64,000 nt of DNA from Lacisediminimonas profundi (GTDB lineage Bacteria; Pseudomonadota; Gammaproteobacteria; Burkholderiales; Burkholderiaceae_D), in the NCBI RefSeq assembly GCF_008831265.1, contig NZ_VTTH01000004.1, positions 124,001 through 188,000 of the forward strand. Direction: 5' to 3'. Under the pieces are notes generated by a model. It did not search any database. It saw only the letters and a program-made list of their open reading frames with translations, and was not told the DNA's origin. Position numbers and translations under genes: made by a program. Positions 43,700 through 53,202 of the stretch are shown here, one piece after another (positions within the stretch are counted from its first letter, which is position 1; every line of letters begins with the position of its first letter).

Positions 43700-44856
43700 G
43701 GCCGGCTGCAATGCAGGCCGTGATGCCCGCTGTGATGTCCGCTGCGATGTCACCCTTGATACCGGACTACTGGGACTGCTTTGCCCTTGACTACAGCGGA
43801 GCGCGTGAAAAATTCCGTCTTGCTGCGCAAGCGGCGGGAGCCCGGTTGTGCGCCTACCAACATCCAGAACAGTTGGCGCCAGATGGGAGCGCGCTGAGCA
43901 TCGATGTCGCGCACCTGGGCAATCCTGCCGCAGCAAAACAGTTGCTTATCGTCAGCGGCACCCATGGCCTGGAAGGGGCGGCAGGATCCGCGGCGCAGAT
44001 CGCATGGATGAAGAGCGGCGGCGCGCAGGCATTGCCCGCAGACCTGGGCGTGCTTCTTGTCCATAGCCTGAATCCCTATGGCCATCAGCATGGCTCGCGC
44101 ACCACGGAAAATAACGTGGACCTGAATCGCAATTTCGTGAACCACAATGCGGCCTATCCGCAGAATCAGGCTTACGCGTCATTGCATGAAAAGATCATTC
44201 CGGACCACTGGACCGAGGCACGGATCCAGCAGGCGGACGAGGCTGCCCGGCTGTACGGGGAGCAGTTCGGGGCGGATGCTCTCTACAACGCACTGGCCAG
44301 CGGCCAGTACAGTCATCCCGATGGCCTGGTGTATGGCGGCAGCCAGCGCGAGTGGTCGAACCGAACGCTGGAAACGATAGTCCAGGTCCATCTGGAGCAT
44401 GCCAGGCAGGTCGGTTTCATTGATTGGCATACCGGTATCGGTGATTATGCCGAACCCTTTTTTTTATGCTTCAACGAAGATGGCGGTAAATTGCAGGCCC
44501 GGGCGGCCAGCTGGTGGGGAGCAGACCGCGTCCTCGGACAGCGCCCGAATGGAATGGCGCGGCCAAACTATCAGGGTCTGGTTTTCTTCGGGCTCCAGGA
44601 ATTTTTGGGAGACCGGCCCGTGGTCGGGGCAGTGATCGAGTTTGGTACGCGTGGCCTCGGTACCCGCTATTCGCTGCGGCTGGATCAATGGTTGCGCCAC
44701 AAATCGCATTTGCATCCCGATCCCATGCGGGATGCACACTTGCGCAGCGATTTGCTGGATGCGTTTGTCCCGGTTTCGAACAGCTGGCGCAGGTCGGTGC
44801 TGCGCCACAGTATGGAAATTACACAACAGGCTATCGCGGGCGTGAGCGCGTGGTAG
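43690..44856 (+). CDS. DUF2817 / M14-like metal-dependent hydrolase
   Basis: 388 residues. Zinc-peptidase-like set: SGTHGLEGAAGS near 90 (His and Glu ligands), ENNVDLNRNFVNHN near 140, the second His in FIDWHTGIGDYAEP near 245, and a late Glu in VGAVIEFGTRGLG near 313. The family resembles carboxypeptidase A but without a propeptide or signal, so it is cytoplasmic and probably splits an amide or short peptide. The N terminus has five Met in 20 residues (ATGs at 43690, 43711, 43723, 43735, 43747), making the start uncertain. Confidence 0.82.
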   Translation: MPVRPAAMQAVMPAVMSAAMSPLIPDYWDCFALDYSGAREKFRLAAQAAGARLCAYQHPEQLAPDGSALSIDVAHLGNPAAAKQLLIVSGTHGLEGAAGSAAQIAWMKSGGAQALPADLGVLLVHSLNPYGHQHGSRTTENNVDLNRNFVNHNAAYPQNQAYASLHEKIIPDHWTEARIQQADEAARLYGEQFGADALYNALASGQYSHPDGLVYGGSQREWSNRTLETIVQVHLEHARQVGFIDWHTGIGDYAEPFFLCFNEDGGKLQARAASWWGADRVLGQRPNGMARPNYQGLVFFGLQEFLGDRPVVGAVIEFGTRGLGTRYSLRLDQWLRHKSHLHPDPMRDAHLRSDLLDAFVPVSNSWRRSVLRHSMEITQQAIAGVSAW

Positions 44857-44887
44857 CCATCATTAAAACCCCCAGGAGAATATTCAG

Positions 44888-45901
44888 ATGAAAGCAATGG
44901 TTTTGCGGGAGCACGGCGGCGGCGAGAAAATGAAGCTGGAGACAGACTTCCCGAATCCGGTGGCAGGCGAAGGCGATGTCGTGATCAGGGTAAAAGCATC
45001 GTCGCTCAACTATCACGATGTGTTCACCCGGCGCGGCATGCCGGGCATTAACCTGCCGTTCCCGGTGATCATGGGCCTGGATGTCGCTGGCGAGATCATT
45101 GAAGTCGGGCCCGGCGTCGAAGGATGGGCAGTCGGCGACCGCGTGCTGGCCGACCCGTCGAACAAGGTCGAAGGCGGCTTGATCGGCGAAACCGTGCACG
45201 GCGGCCTGGCCGAACGTTGCCGCGTGCGCGCACATCAGCTGATCCGCATCCCCGACGGCGTGCCTTTCGAGCAAGCCGCGGCGCTGCCTGTGGCCTACGG
45301 CACCGCGCACCGGATGATGCAAAGCATCGGACAGATCAAGGCAGGCGAGAAAGTGCTGATTCTCGGCGCCAGCGGTGGTGTCGGCGTATGTTGCGTGCAG
45401 CTGGCCAAGCTGGCGGGTGCCGAGGTGATCGCCTGCGCCGGGACGGAAGAAAAGGGCGCGCGCCTGAAAGAACTGGGCGCCGACCACATCATCCTTTACA
45501 CCCAGACCGATTTCATGAAGGCGGTGCATGAGCTGACAGGCAAGCCTGGCCGCAACCGCACAAAAGTATCGGGCGGGGTGGATGTCGTCGTGAACTTCAC
45601 CGGCGGCGATACCTGGGTCAAGTCACTGCGCTGCCTGCGCCTGGGCGGCCGGTTGCTGACCTGCGGGGCGACGGCAGGTTTCGATCCCAAGGAAGACCTG
45701 CGCTATGTCTGGAGCTTCGAACTCCAGATCCGGGGCTCCAACGGCTGGGACAGGAGCGACCTGGTTGCTCTGCTGGACCTGGTGAATAGCGGAAAACTCA
45801 AGGCTCCCATCGACCGCATATGGCCGCTGGAGGACGCCGCCGCGGCGCTCGACACCATCGAGCAGCGCAAAGTGTTCGGCAAAATCGTGGTGGCATCATG
45901 A
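44888..45901 (+). CDS. Zinc-binding-dehydrogenase/quinone-oxidoreductase family protein
   Basis: 337 residues, medium-chain dehydrogenase fold. GroES-like half opens MKAMVLREHGGGEKMKLE, with VIMGLDVAGEIIEVGPGVEGW near 57. The NAD(P) site is LILGASGGVGVCCVQLAK near 155. The usual catalytic zinc Cys/His pair is not evident, which suits the zinc-free quinone-reductase/enoyl-reductase branch. GGAG lies 8 nt before the ATG, and the stop overlaps the thioesterase start as ATGA. Confidence 0.88.
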   Translation: MKAMVLREHGGGEKMKLETDFPNPVAGEGDVVIRVKASSLNYHDVFTRRGMPGINLPFPVIMGLDVAGEIIEVGPGVEGWAVGDRVLADPSNKVEGGLIGETVHGGLAERCRVRAHQLIRIPDGVPFEQAAALPVAYGTAHRMMQSIGQIKAGEKVLILGASGGVGVCCVQLAKLAGAEVIACAGTEEKGARLKELGADHIILYTQTDFMKAVHELTGKPGRNRTKVSGGVDVVVNFTGGDTWVKSLRCLRLGGRLLTCGATAGFDPKEDLRYVWSFELQIRGSNGWDRSDLVALLDLVNSGKLKAPIDRIWPLEDAAAALDTIEQRKVFGKIVVAS

Positions 45902-46323
45902 GCGCGCGCCTGACGACGCAGGAAATCCAGGAAAAACTCGACAGCTCGCCATTCATGAGTTTCCTGGGCATGACAGTGACTGACATCGATTATGAGCAGG
46001 GACTGCTGACGATGCGCATTCCCATGCGTGCGGAATTCGAGCGCGGCCGTGGCAGCGGCCAATGGCATGGCGGACCAATTGCCGCGATCATCGACACCGT
46101 TGGCGATTACGCGGTGGGAATGCTGCACGGGCGCGGCTTGCCGACGGTCAACTTCCGGGTCGACTATTTCCGGCCGGCGATCAATACCGCGCTGATTGCA
46201 GTCGCCAAGGTGCGGAGAAACGGACGCAGCGTTGGCGTGGCCGACGTCGATATCTACAACGAGTCGCAGGTGCTGCTCGCGGTAGGACGGGCGACCTATT
46301 CGACGCTGGAAGCAGGCGGCTGA
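45898..46323 (+). CDS. PaaI-type hotdog-fold thioesterase
   Basis: 141 residues. A hotdog domain with SGQWHGGPIAAIIDTVGDYAV near 52, the conserved HGG and Asp of PaaI thioesterases, then LPTVNFRVDYFRPA. It hydrolyses acyl-CoA. Being co-translated with the dehydrogenase and followed by an acyl-CoA ligase 113 bp later, it likely releases or edits CoA esters made by that ligase. Confidence 0.9.
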   Translation: MSARLTTQEIQEKLDSSPFMSFLGMTVTDIDYEQGLLTMRIPMRAEFERGRGSGQWHGGPIAAIIDTVGDYAVGMLHGRGLPTVNFRVDYFRPAINTALIAVAKVRRNGRSVGVADVDIYNESQVLLAVGRATYSTLEAGG

Positions 46324-46436
46324 TCACCGGCGGATCACCAACGGCAATGTAATGCAGGCATCATGACAGGCTTTGCCCGGCGGCTATCAATGACGGGCAC
46401 GCCTGGCGATCATTCAGTAAAGGAGTGGAAATCAGC

Positions 46437-47972
46437 ATGTCACAGCGCTGGAACAACATTGGGGAGTTGAGTGATCCGGGCGAACAGCCGGATCGCCCCG
46501 CGATCATCGATTTGCGCGATCGAGACAAGCCGCGCACCTACACCTACGCCGAATTCGATGGGTATTGCGGCGGTGTCAGCCATGCGCTCGTTGCAGCCGG
46601 ACTGAAGCGGGGCGCGCGCGTTGCGATTGCATCGCTCAACAGGGCGGAATTCCTGTTCGCCTATTTCGGTATCCAGCGTGCCGGCATGGTTGTGGTGCCG
46701 ATCAACATCAAGCTTCCCAAAGACCGGATCGACTACATCCTGGATGACGCGGCCATTGAATTTGCGTTTGTCGATGGCGCGAGCCGGGTTCAGCTGGATG
46801 GCCGGGTCCCTGTGATTGATTTTGACGGCGATGACGACCAGGGTTTCTCGTCACGGGTAAAACCGGCCCGCTTCGATACCGTGAAAGTCGGCGAGCAGGA
46901 GATCGGGCAGATCATTTATACCTCGGGCTCGACCGGGAATCCAAAAGGCGTCCTGCTGCCCCATTCCGGGCAATTGTGGGTGGTGTCCCGCACCGCACTG
47001 CCGGCAACCCCGGAGCCGGAACGCTATCTTCTTGCGCAGCCCTTGTTCCACATGAATGGCCTGATCCTGGCCAAGCGCACATTTGCCAGCCGCGGCACGC
47101 TGGTGATACTGCCTTCATTCGACGTCTCCACCTATGTCGATACGCTGGAGCGTTACCAGATCAATGCCCTGTCGGCGATCCCGACCATGTTCGCGCGGAT
47201 TTTCCGCAATCCCGAATTGCTGGAGAAGCGCGATTTGTCCTCGTTGCGGCGGGTGTCGCTTGCGTCCGCGCCCATGACCCTGGCGCTATGGGAGCGCATC
47301 AAGGCCGCCCTGCCCGGCGTCCGGCTTACACATGGGTATGGCTCGACCGAAGCCGGCGCCGGGAATTTCGGGCCGCATCCCGACGGGCGGCCTTCGCCGC
47401 CCTTGTCAGTCGGCTACGCCACCCCGGAAACCGAGATCAGGCTGGTCGATGGACCGGATGAAAACGAGGGTGTCCTGGTTTCGCGCAATCCGGCCATGTT
47501 CACCGGCTACCAGAACCTTCCGGAGAAAACCGCCGAAGTGTTGCAGGATGGCTGGTATTACAGCGGCGACATCATGCGGCGCGACGAGGACGGTTTCTAT
47601 TTCTTTGTCGGGCGCGCTGACGACATGTTTGTCTGCTCGGGTGAAAACATTCATCCGGGCGAAGTGGAAAAAATGCTGGAGAAGCATCCGCAAGTCCGGC
47701 AGGCTTGCGTCGTGCCCTTGAGCGATGAAGAGCGCGGCCAGATGCCGGTGGCTTTTCTCGTGCCCAAGCCCGGCACACAGATAAATTTCGAGGACATCAA
47801 GGCGTTTGCGCTGGCGAACGGCCCCGCATACCACTATCCACGGCGGGTACAGGTCGTTGACGAATTGCCTTTGGCCGGCACGGCCAAGGTCGATCGCAAT
47901 CTCCTGAAAAACCGAGCCAGGGAATTGGAGACGACAGCAGCATGGACGAGCGGAAATGCGGCTAACAGCTGA
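46437..47972 (+). CDS. AMP-dependent acyl-CoA synthetase/ligase
   Basis: 511 residues, normal for the class. IIYTSGSTGNPKGVLLPHSG near 160 (phosphate loop), LTHGYGSTEAGAG near 298, GWYYSGDIMRRDEDGFYFFVGRADDMF near 375 and a C-terminal ENIHPGEVEKMLEKHPQV. The catalytic Lys is in TAKVDRNLLK near 485. It activates a carboxylic acid to its CoA thioester; the acid (aromatic or aliphatic) cannot be told. An AGGAG lies 12 nt before the ATG at 46437. Confidence 0.92.
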   Translation: MSQRWNNIGELSDPGEQPDRPAIIDLRDRDKPRTYTYAEFDGYCGGVSHALVAAGLKRGARVAIASLNRAEFLFAYFGIQRAGMVVVPINIKLPKDRIDYILDDAAIEFAFVDGASRVQLDGRVPVIDFDGDDDQGFSSRVKPARFDTVKVGEQEIGQIIYTSGSTGNPKGVLLPHSGQLWVVSRTALPATPEPERYLLAQPLFHMNGLILAKRTFASRGTLVILPSFDVSTYVDTLERYQINALSAIPTMFARIFRNPELLEKRDLSSLRRVSLASAPMTLALWERIKAALPGVRLTHGYGSTEAGAGNFGPHPDGRPSPPLSVGYATPETEIRLVDGPDENEGVLVSRNPAMFTGYQNLPEKTAEVLQDGWYYSGDIMRRDEDGFYFFVGRADDMFVCSGENIHPGEVEKMLEKHPQVRQACVVPLSDEERGQMPVAFLVPKPGTQINFEDIKAFALANGPAYHYPRRVQVVDELPLAGTAKVDRNLLKNRARELETTAAWTSGNAANS

Positions 47973-48039
47973 CCGTGGATCCATTACTTTGCACAGGCCG
48001 AATCGCGTGCCTGCCTATTACCTCAACATGGGAAGTTTC

Positions 48040-49041
48040 ATGAGAAGCATTTTCAAGAGCGCTGTACCAAGCCTTGTTTCGAGCCTGCTGGCAGTAGGCA
48101 GCATGGCCGTGCTGGCCACGTCTGTCCAGGCGCAGGCACTGGACTATCCGAACAAGCCAGTGAGCATCATCGTTTCGTTCCCGCCCGGCGGTTCGTCGGA
48201 TTATTTCACCCGCCTGGTCGCCAATAACCTGGCAAAGACGTGGGGACAAGCGGTTGTGGTCCAGAACCGTCCCGGCGCAGGCGGCAATCTCGGCGCCCAG
48301 GCTGCTGCGCGTTCGCCGGCTGATGGCTATACGATCTTCATGAGCTCCATCAACACCCATGCGATCAACCCGGCCTTGTACAAGAACCCGGGATACGACC
48401 ACATCAAGGATTTTGCGCCGGTCTCCAAGATCGCGACGGTGCCCAATGTGCTGGTCGTGAACCCGGACGTGCCGGTCAAGTCGGTTTCAGAGTTGCTGGC
48501 TTACTTCAAGGCCAATCCGGCCAAGGCTTTCTATGCCAGTTCGGGCGCCGGCACCTCGCCACACCTGTCGTCCGAGCTGTTCAAGAGCATGACCGGCACA
48601 CCGATTGCGCATGTGCCCTATAAAGGCAGCAGCCCGGCCCTGACCGATGTAATGGCCGGTGTCGTGCCAATGGCCATCGAAAACCTGCCGGCGGCGATTG
48701 CCAACATCAAGGCTGGCAAGTTGCGGGCGCTGGCAGTCACTTCACCGAAGCGCTCCGTCGAGCTTCCTGACGTGCCGACGATGATAGAGGCCGGCGTGCC
48801 CGGCTATGAGGTGACCTCGTGGTGGGGCGTGTTCGTTCCAGCCGGCACGCCGCCGGTAATCATCAAGAAGATCAACGCCGATATCGTCCATTTGCTCAAT
48901 TTGTCCGAAGTGAAAAAGAGCATTGCCTCGCAAGGCGCGACACCCGCACCGTCCACGCCGGAAGAACTGGCCGGCCTGGTCACATCCGAAACGGCCCGCT
49001 GGGGTAAAGTTGTACGTGATGGAAACATCACGGTGAACTGA
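48040..49041 (+). CDS. Bug family tripartite tricarboxylate transporter receptor
   Basis: 333 residues. Signal peptide 1-31 (ending ATSVQAQA), then YPNKPVSIIVSFPPGGSSD and VVQNRPGAGGNLGAQAAARSPADGYT, the Bug ligand loops, and HVPYKGSSPALTDVMAG near 190. It follows the acyl-CoA ligase by 67 nt and ends the plus-strand run, so it probably captures the acid that this cluster uses. No TctA/TctB genes adjoin. Start at 48040 has GGGAAG 4 nt ahead; longer starts overlap the ligase gene. Confidence 0.9.
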   Translation: MRSIFKSAVPSLVSSLLAVGSMAVLATSVQAQALDYPNKPVSIIVSFPPGGSSDYFTRLVANNLAKTWGQAVVVQNRPGAGGNLGAQAAARSPADGYTIFMSSINTHAINPALYKNPGYDHIKDFAPVSKIATVPNVLVVNPDVPVKSVSELLAYFKANPAKAFYASSGAGTSPHLSSELFKSMTGTPIAHVPYKGSSPALTDVMAGVVPMAIENLPAAIANIKAGKLRALAVTSPKRSVELPDVPTMIEAGVPGYEVTSWWGVFVPAGTPPVIIKKINADIVHLLNLSEVKKSIASQGATPAPSTPEELAGLVTSETARWGKVVRDGNITVN

Positions 49042-49097
49042 AACCGGGCCAGGCCGGCAACAGGCAATCGACTTGCCGGCTTGGCCGCATTACAGGA

Positions 49098-49126
49098 AAA
49101 AGCCCTTCAACGCGGAGGGCTTTTTT
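49098..49126. terminator. Bidirectional intrinsic terminator after the Bug receptor
   Basis: AAAAGCCCT (49098-49106) pairs with AGGGCTTTT (49116-49124) and a T run continues to 49126. An A run on the left makes it work in both directions, between the Bug gene and the convergent comM. Confidence 0.88.
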
Positions 49127-49186
49127 CACTGGTCGCCACCTCGGTGTCGCCCGTGGCCGGATGGGCGGTCGCTTGACCGGCCTGCT

Positions 49187-50701
49187 TCAGTCGCGCGGAC
49201 GCAAGGCTCGCCGATACTGGATCGCCTCTCCCACATGGGCCGCCGAGATCATCTCGCTCCCGGCCAGGTCGGCAATGGTGCGCGCCAGTTTCAGTACCCG
49301 ATGCGCTGCGCGGGCCGACCATGCGAAGCGCGTCATGGCGCTGCGCAACAGATTTTCGGCTGCCGGTTCGGTGCGGCAGACTTGTTCGATCGCGGAAGGC
49401 GTCAGCTCCGAATTTGCCCTCCCCTGCCTGGCCAGTTGCAAGGCATGGGCAGTGGCAACGCGCTCGGCTATCGCTGCCGACGGCTCGCCGGCAGCGGCGT
49501 TGCGTAACTCATCCTGTTCCACTACTCCCACCTCCAGTTGCAGGTCGATGCGGTCCAGCAGCGGTCCGGACAGCCGGGACTGATAGCGGTCGATCGCATC
49601 CGGCGAACATCGGCAGCGAACTACCGGGTGCCCGAGGTAACCGCAGGGACACGGATTCATTGCTGCGACCAGCTGGAAACGGGCCGGAAAATCAGCCTGG
49701 CGGGCCGCGCGCGAGATCGTGATCCGGCCGGACTCCAGCGGTTCACGCAGCACTTCCAGCACCCTGCGGTCGAACTCCGGAAGCTCGTCGAGGAACAGCA
49801 GGCCGCGGTGTGCCAGCGAGATTTCGCCCGGGCGCGGCGGGCTGCCACCGCCGACCAGTGCCACCGCTGATGCCGTGTGATGCGGCGCCCGGTAGGGCCG
49901 CAGCCGCCATCGTTCAACCTGGAAGCCGCTGGTGAGCGATTGCACTGCCGCCGACTCCAGGGCTTCCTCGTCGGTCATCGGCGGCAGTATCCCGGACAGG
50001 CGGGCGGCAAGCATCGACTTGCCGCTGCCCGGCGGACCGACCATCAACAGGCTGTGGCCGCCGGTGGCCGCGATTTCCAGCGCGCGCTTGGCCCGCGCCT
50101 GTCCCTTCACCTCGGCCAGGTCTAGGCACGCGGCCAGGCCTGGAGGGTGCTCGGCGATGTGGCGGGCCAGCCGGGCGCTGTCGTCGCGGGCGGCGAAATG
50201 CGCCGCCACTTCGAGCAGGGAGCGGGCTGGATAGACCAGCGCATCCCGTACCAGCGACGCTTCTGCGGCATTGGCTAAGGGCAGGATGAATGCACTGGCA
50301 GCACCCTCCCTGTGCATTGCGTAGGTCATTGCCAGCGCGCCGCGGATCGGCCGCAGTTCGCCGGACAAGGACAATTCGCCGGCGAATTCGTGCCGGTCCA
50401 GGTCCCTGGCCGGTATCTGTCCGGACGCCATCAGGATACCGAGCGCGATCGGCAGGTCGAAGCGCCCGGACTCCTTGGGCAGGTCGGCCGGCGCGAGGTT
50501 GACGGTGATGCGGCGGTTGGGAAATTCGAAGCCGGCATTGAGCAGCGCGGCCCGGACCCGGTCGCGCGCTTCCTTCACCTCTGCTTCGGGCAGGCCGACG
50601 ATGGTGAATGCGGGCAAGCCGGTGGCAAGGTGGACCTCCACCGTGACCCGCGGGGCTTGCATTCCAGTCAGTCCACGGCTTTTAAGGACGGCCAGGGTCA
50701 T
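49187..50701 (-). CDS. comM: YifB/ComM family Mg chelatase-like AAA+ ATPase
   Basis: 504 residues. N-terminal Lon-S5-like domain (VEVHLATGLPAFTIVGLPEAEVKEARDRVRAAL), Walker A GPPGSGKSMLAARL near 217, Walker B LLFLDELPEFDRRVLEVL near 290, and MNPCPCGYLGHP near 345. ComM is a hexameric helicase that drives branch migration during natural transformation. The genome also has dprA, in another part of the window. ATG at 50701 fits. Confidence 0.93.
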   Translation of the reverse strand: MTLAVLKSRGLTGMQAPRVTVEVHLATGLPAFTIVGLPEAEVKEARDRVRAALLNAGFEFPNRRITVNLAPADLPKESGRFDLPIALGILMASGQIPARDLDRHEFAGELSLSGELRPIRGALAMTYAMHREGAASAFILPLANAAEASLVRDALVYPARSLLEVAAHFAARDDSARLARHIAEHPPGLAACLDLAEVKGQARAKRALEIAATGGHSLLMVGPPGSGKSMLAARLSGILPPMTDEEALESAAVQSLTSGFQVERWRLRPYRAPHHTASAVALVGGGSPPRPGEISLAHRGLLFLDELPEFDRRVLEVLREPLESGRITISRAARQADFPARFQLVAAMNPCPCGYLGHPVVRCRCSPDAIDRYQSRLSGPLLDRIDLQLEVGVVEQDELRNAAAGEPSAAIAERVATAHALQLARQGRANSELTPSAIEQVCRTEPAAENLLRSAMTRFAWSARAAHRVLKLARTIADLAGSEMISAAHVGEAIQYRRALRPRD

Positions 50702-50929
50702 GGTTTCCGATGCTTCCGGGGAAAGCTTCGGATCATCGGCGGGTGGTGTGGCCAGGGGAAGGAGTATTAGGCGTGCGGCGGGATCAGGTGTCCGGCGTGG
50801 AAACGATTTGTCGGCTACCGGTCAGGGACGGCCCTCTACTTCCGCTTCGAGTTCCACCACCAGCACTTCCCGCGAGTGCCCAGCCACCGGCAACCGGTAG
50901 CCAAGTAACAACAAGACATCGCAGATTGA

Positions 50930-51061
50930 TACTTTCGCAACACACAATATGGCTACCGCATAGTGGCAGTCGTATATTACGAACATCAGAAGATGTACAT
51001 CCGTCACGTCTTCACGCACGCGGAGTACGACAAATGGACACAGGAAAATCGAAAAAAATGA
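50930..51061 (+). pseudogene. higB: Remnant of a HigB-type toxin gene (C-terminal part only)
   Basis: The frame encodes about 43 residues, among them GYRIVAVVYYEHQKMYIRHV and FTHAEYDKWTQENRKK, closely similar in order and spacing to the end of E. coli HigB (RVVAMVFFESQKCYIREVMTHKEYD, cited from memory). In-frame stops at 50906 and 50927 cut it off from any N terminus, and no ribosome site or start lies in the fragment. The other frames upstream do not supply the missing 60 residues. The stop overlaps the higA ATG as ATGA, the usual toxin-antitoxin arrangement. Confidence 0.72.
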
Positions 51062-51480
51062 ACTCGATAGCCCAATCAGGCGGGATGCCCGCGCTTGCGC
51101 GGGCCTGGGCAACCGTGCAGGAGGCGGTTCCCATGCATCCGATTCGCAGCAACAAGGATTACGAGGCCGCGGTCAAGCTTGCCGACCAGCTGGTGGATAC
51201 CATCGGGGATGACGAGGGTCACCCCTTGTTTTCGATGCTGGATCTGTTGACCGACCTGATCGAAGCCTGGGAACGGAAGAATGTCGTGATTCCCGATGCG
51301 CCGCCCCGGGAGGTGTTGCGTCACCTGATCGAAGCCAACAAGCTGAAGTACAAGGACCTGGAAGGCATCGCCTCGCAAACCTTGTTGAGCGACATTCTTG
51401 CGGGGCGCAGGAACATCAGCAAAGCAGTCGCCAAAGGATTGGCGCAGCGTTTCAACGTGAGCGTAAACGCCTTCGTCTGA
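51058..51480 (+). CDS. higA: HigA-like antitoxin with C-terminal helix-turn-helix
   Basis: 140 residues. N-terminal dimerisation region, then IRSNKDYEAAVKLADQLVDT, and a C-terminal Xre-type DNA-binding segment (LSDILAGRRNISKAVAKGLA near 107-126) as in HigA partners of HigB. The ATG at 51058 overlaps the higB-fragment stop; the ATG at 51034 gives eight more residues but no ribosome site. With the toxin broken, it may be an orphan regulator. It is intact and still shows normal domain order. Confidence 0.82.
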   Translation: MNSIAQSGGMPALARAWATVQEAVPMHPIRSNKDYEAAVKLADQLVDTIGDDEGHPLFSMLDLLTDLIEAWERKNVVIPDAPPREVLRHLIEANKLKYKDLEGIASQTLLSDILAGRRNISKAVAKGLAQRFNVSVNAFV

Positions 51481-51540
51481 AACATGCCCTGACTGCCGCG
51501 GGATCAAAGCCCGCCGGGCAATCGTCTCGCCGGCAAACGC

Positions 51541-51786
51541 TCAGGGCCGGTCCTTGAATGCCGCTTCAAGCTCTGCCACTCGCGCTTCCAGCTGTTCCAG
51601 GCGGGCGCGGGTCTTGGCCAGGACTTGCGCCTGGATATCGAATTCTTCCCGGGTCACCACGTCCAGCCGTGCCAGGCCTTGGGTCATCATCGCCTTCACA
51701 TTCTTTTCAATATCCCGGGCCGGTGAGTTCTCCAGCGCCTGGTTGATCCTGGCCTGGAAATTCTGAAAAAAGTTGGTCTTGTCCAT
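51541..51786 (-). CDS. ubiK: Ubiquinone biosynthesis accessory factor UbiK (BMFP family)
   Basis: 81 residues. MDKTNFFQNFQARINQALE at the start, then ARDIEKNVKAMMTQGLARLDVVTREEFDIQ, and a C-terminal coiled coil with heptads (RLEQLEARVAELEAAF). This matches the UbiK/YqiC family, needed for efficient aerobic ubiquinone synthesis. The start at 51786 drops an upstream extension with no match. It is divergent from the nitrogen-regulated operon. Confidence 0.9.
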   Translation of the reverse strand: MDKTNFFQNFQARINQALENSPARDIEKNVKAMMTQGLARLDVVTREEFDIQAQVLAKTRARLEQLEARVAELEAAFKDRP

Positions 51787-51809
51787 TTTGGTGTGCCCGG
51801 GATGAGTGC

Positions 51810-51856
51810 TGCATCTTTTTGGTGCGGCAAATCGGAGCACGATCCACTTGGGTGCA
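51810..51856 (+). promoter_or_regulatory. Candidate NtrC enhancer sites upstream of torF-glnK-amtB
   Basis: TGCATC-N5-GGTGCG at 51810-51826 matches the NtrC consensus TGCACC-N5-GGTGCA at 10 of 12 positions. A second, weaker site at 51840-51856 keeps GGTGCA on the right half. Relative to the start site expected from the sigma-54 box, the centres are about 146 and 116 bp upstream, a usual enhancer distance. Confidence 0.6.
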
Positions 51857-51937
51857 ACGACTTGCGCGTAAATGTCTACCCATGCACAGCTGCGGCGCTG
51901 GGGAATCGGAATGATACCGGAAAGCCGTTTTCAGGGC

Positions 51938-51953
51938 TGGCACGCTCCCTGCT
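51938..51953 (+). promoter_or_regulatory. Sigma-54 promoter (-24/-12) of torF-glnK-amtB
   Basis: TGGCACGCTCCCTGCT contains the invariant GG (51939-51940) and GC (51951-51952) separated by exactly 10 bp, and differs from the sigma-54 consensus TGGCACG-N4-TTGCW only at one T. It is 75 bp before the porin ATG. NtrC-like sites lie upstream. Nitrogen-limited activation is inferred. Confidence 0.82.
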
Positions 51954-52027
51954 AAATGTTGCACGGTGCTCACATATTGTGCTGCCTGATCAATCCGATT
52001 CCGATTATTCACGACTAGGGATATGCC

Positions 52028-53189
<1,162 letters not shown>

Positions 53190-53202
53190 CTGGAGAAATC
53201 TG

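Noticed and set aside
50702-50929. Search for the missing N-terminal 60 codons of higB in all frames upstream of the remnant
   Set aside because: No frame reads like HigB; the visible stop codons and lack of match point to loss and not a single frameshift.
51835-51856. GCAC/GGTGC pair as a second full NtrC site
   Set aside because: Its half-site spacing is too wide; only a degenerate left half fits the correct spacing, so the second site is called weak.
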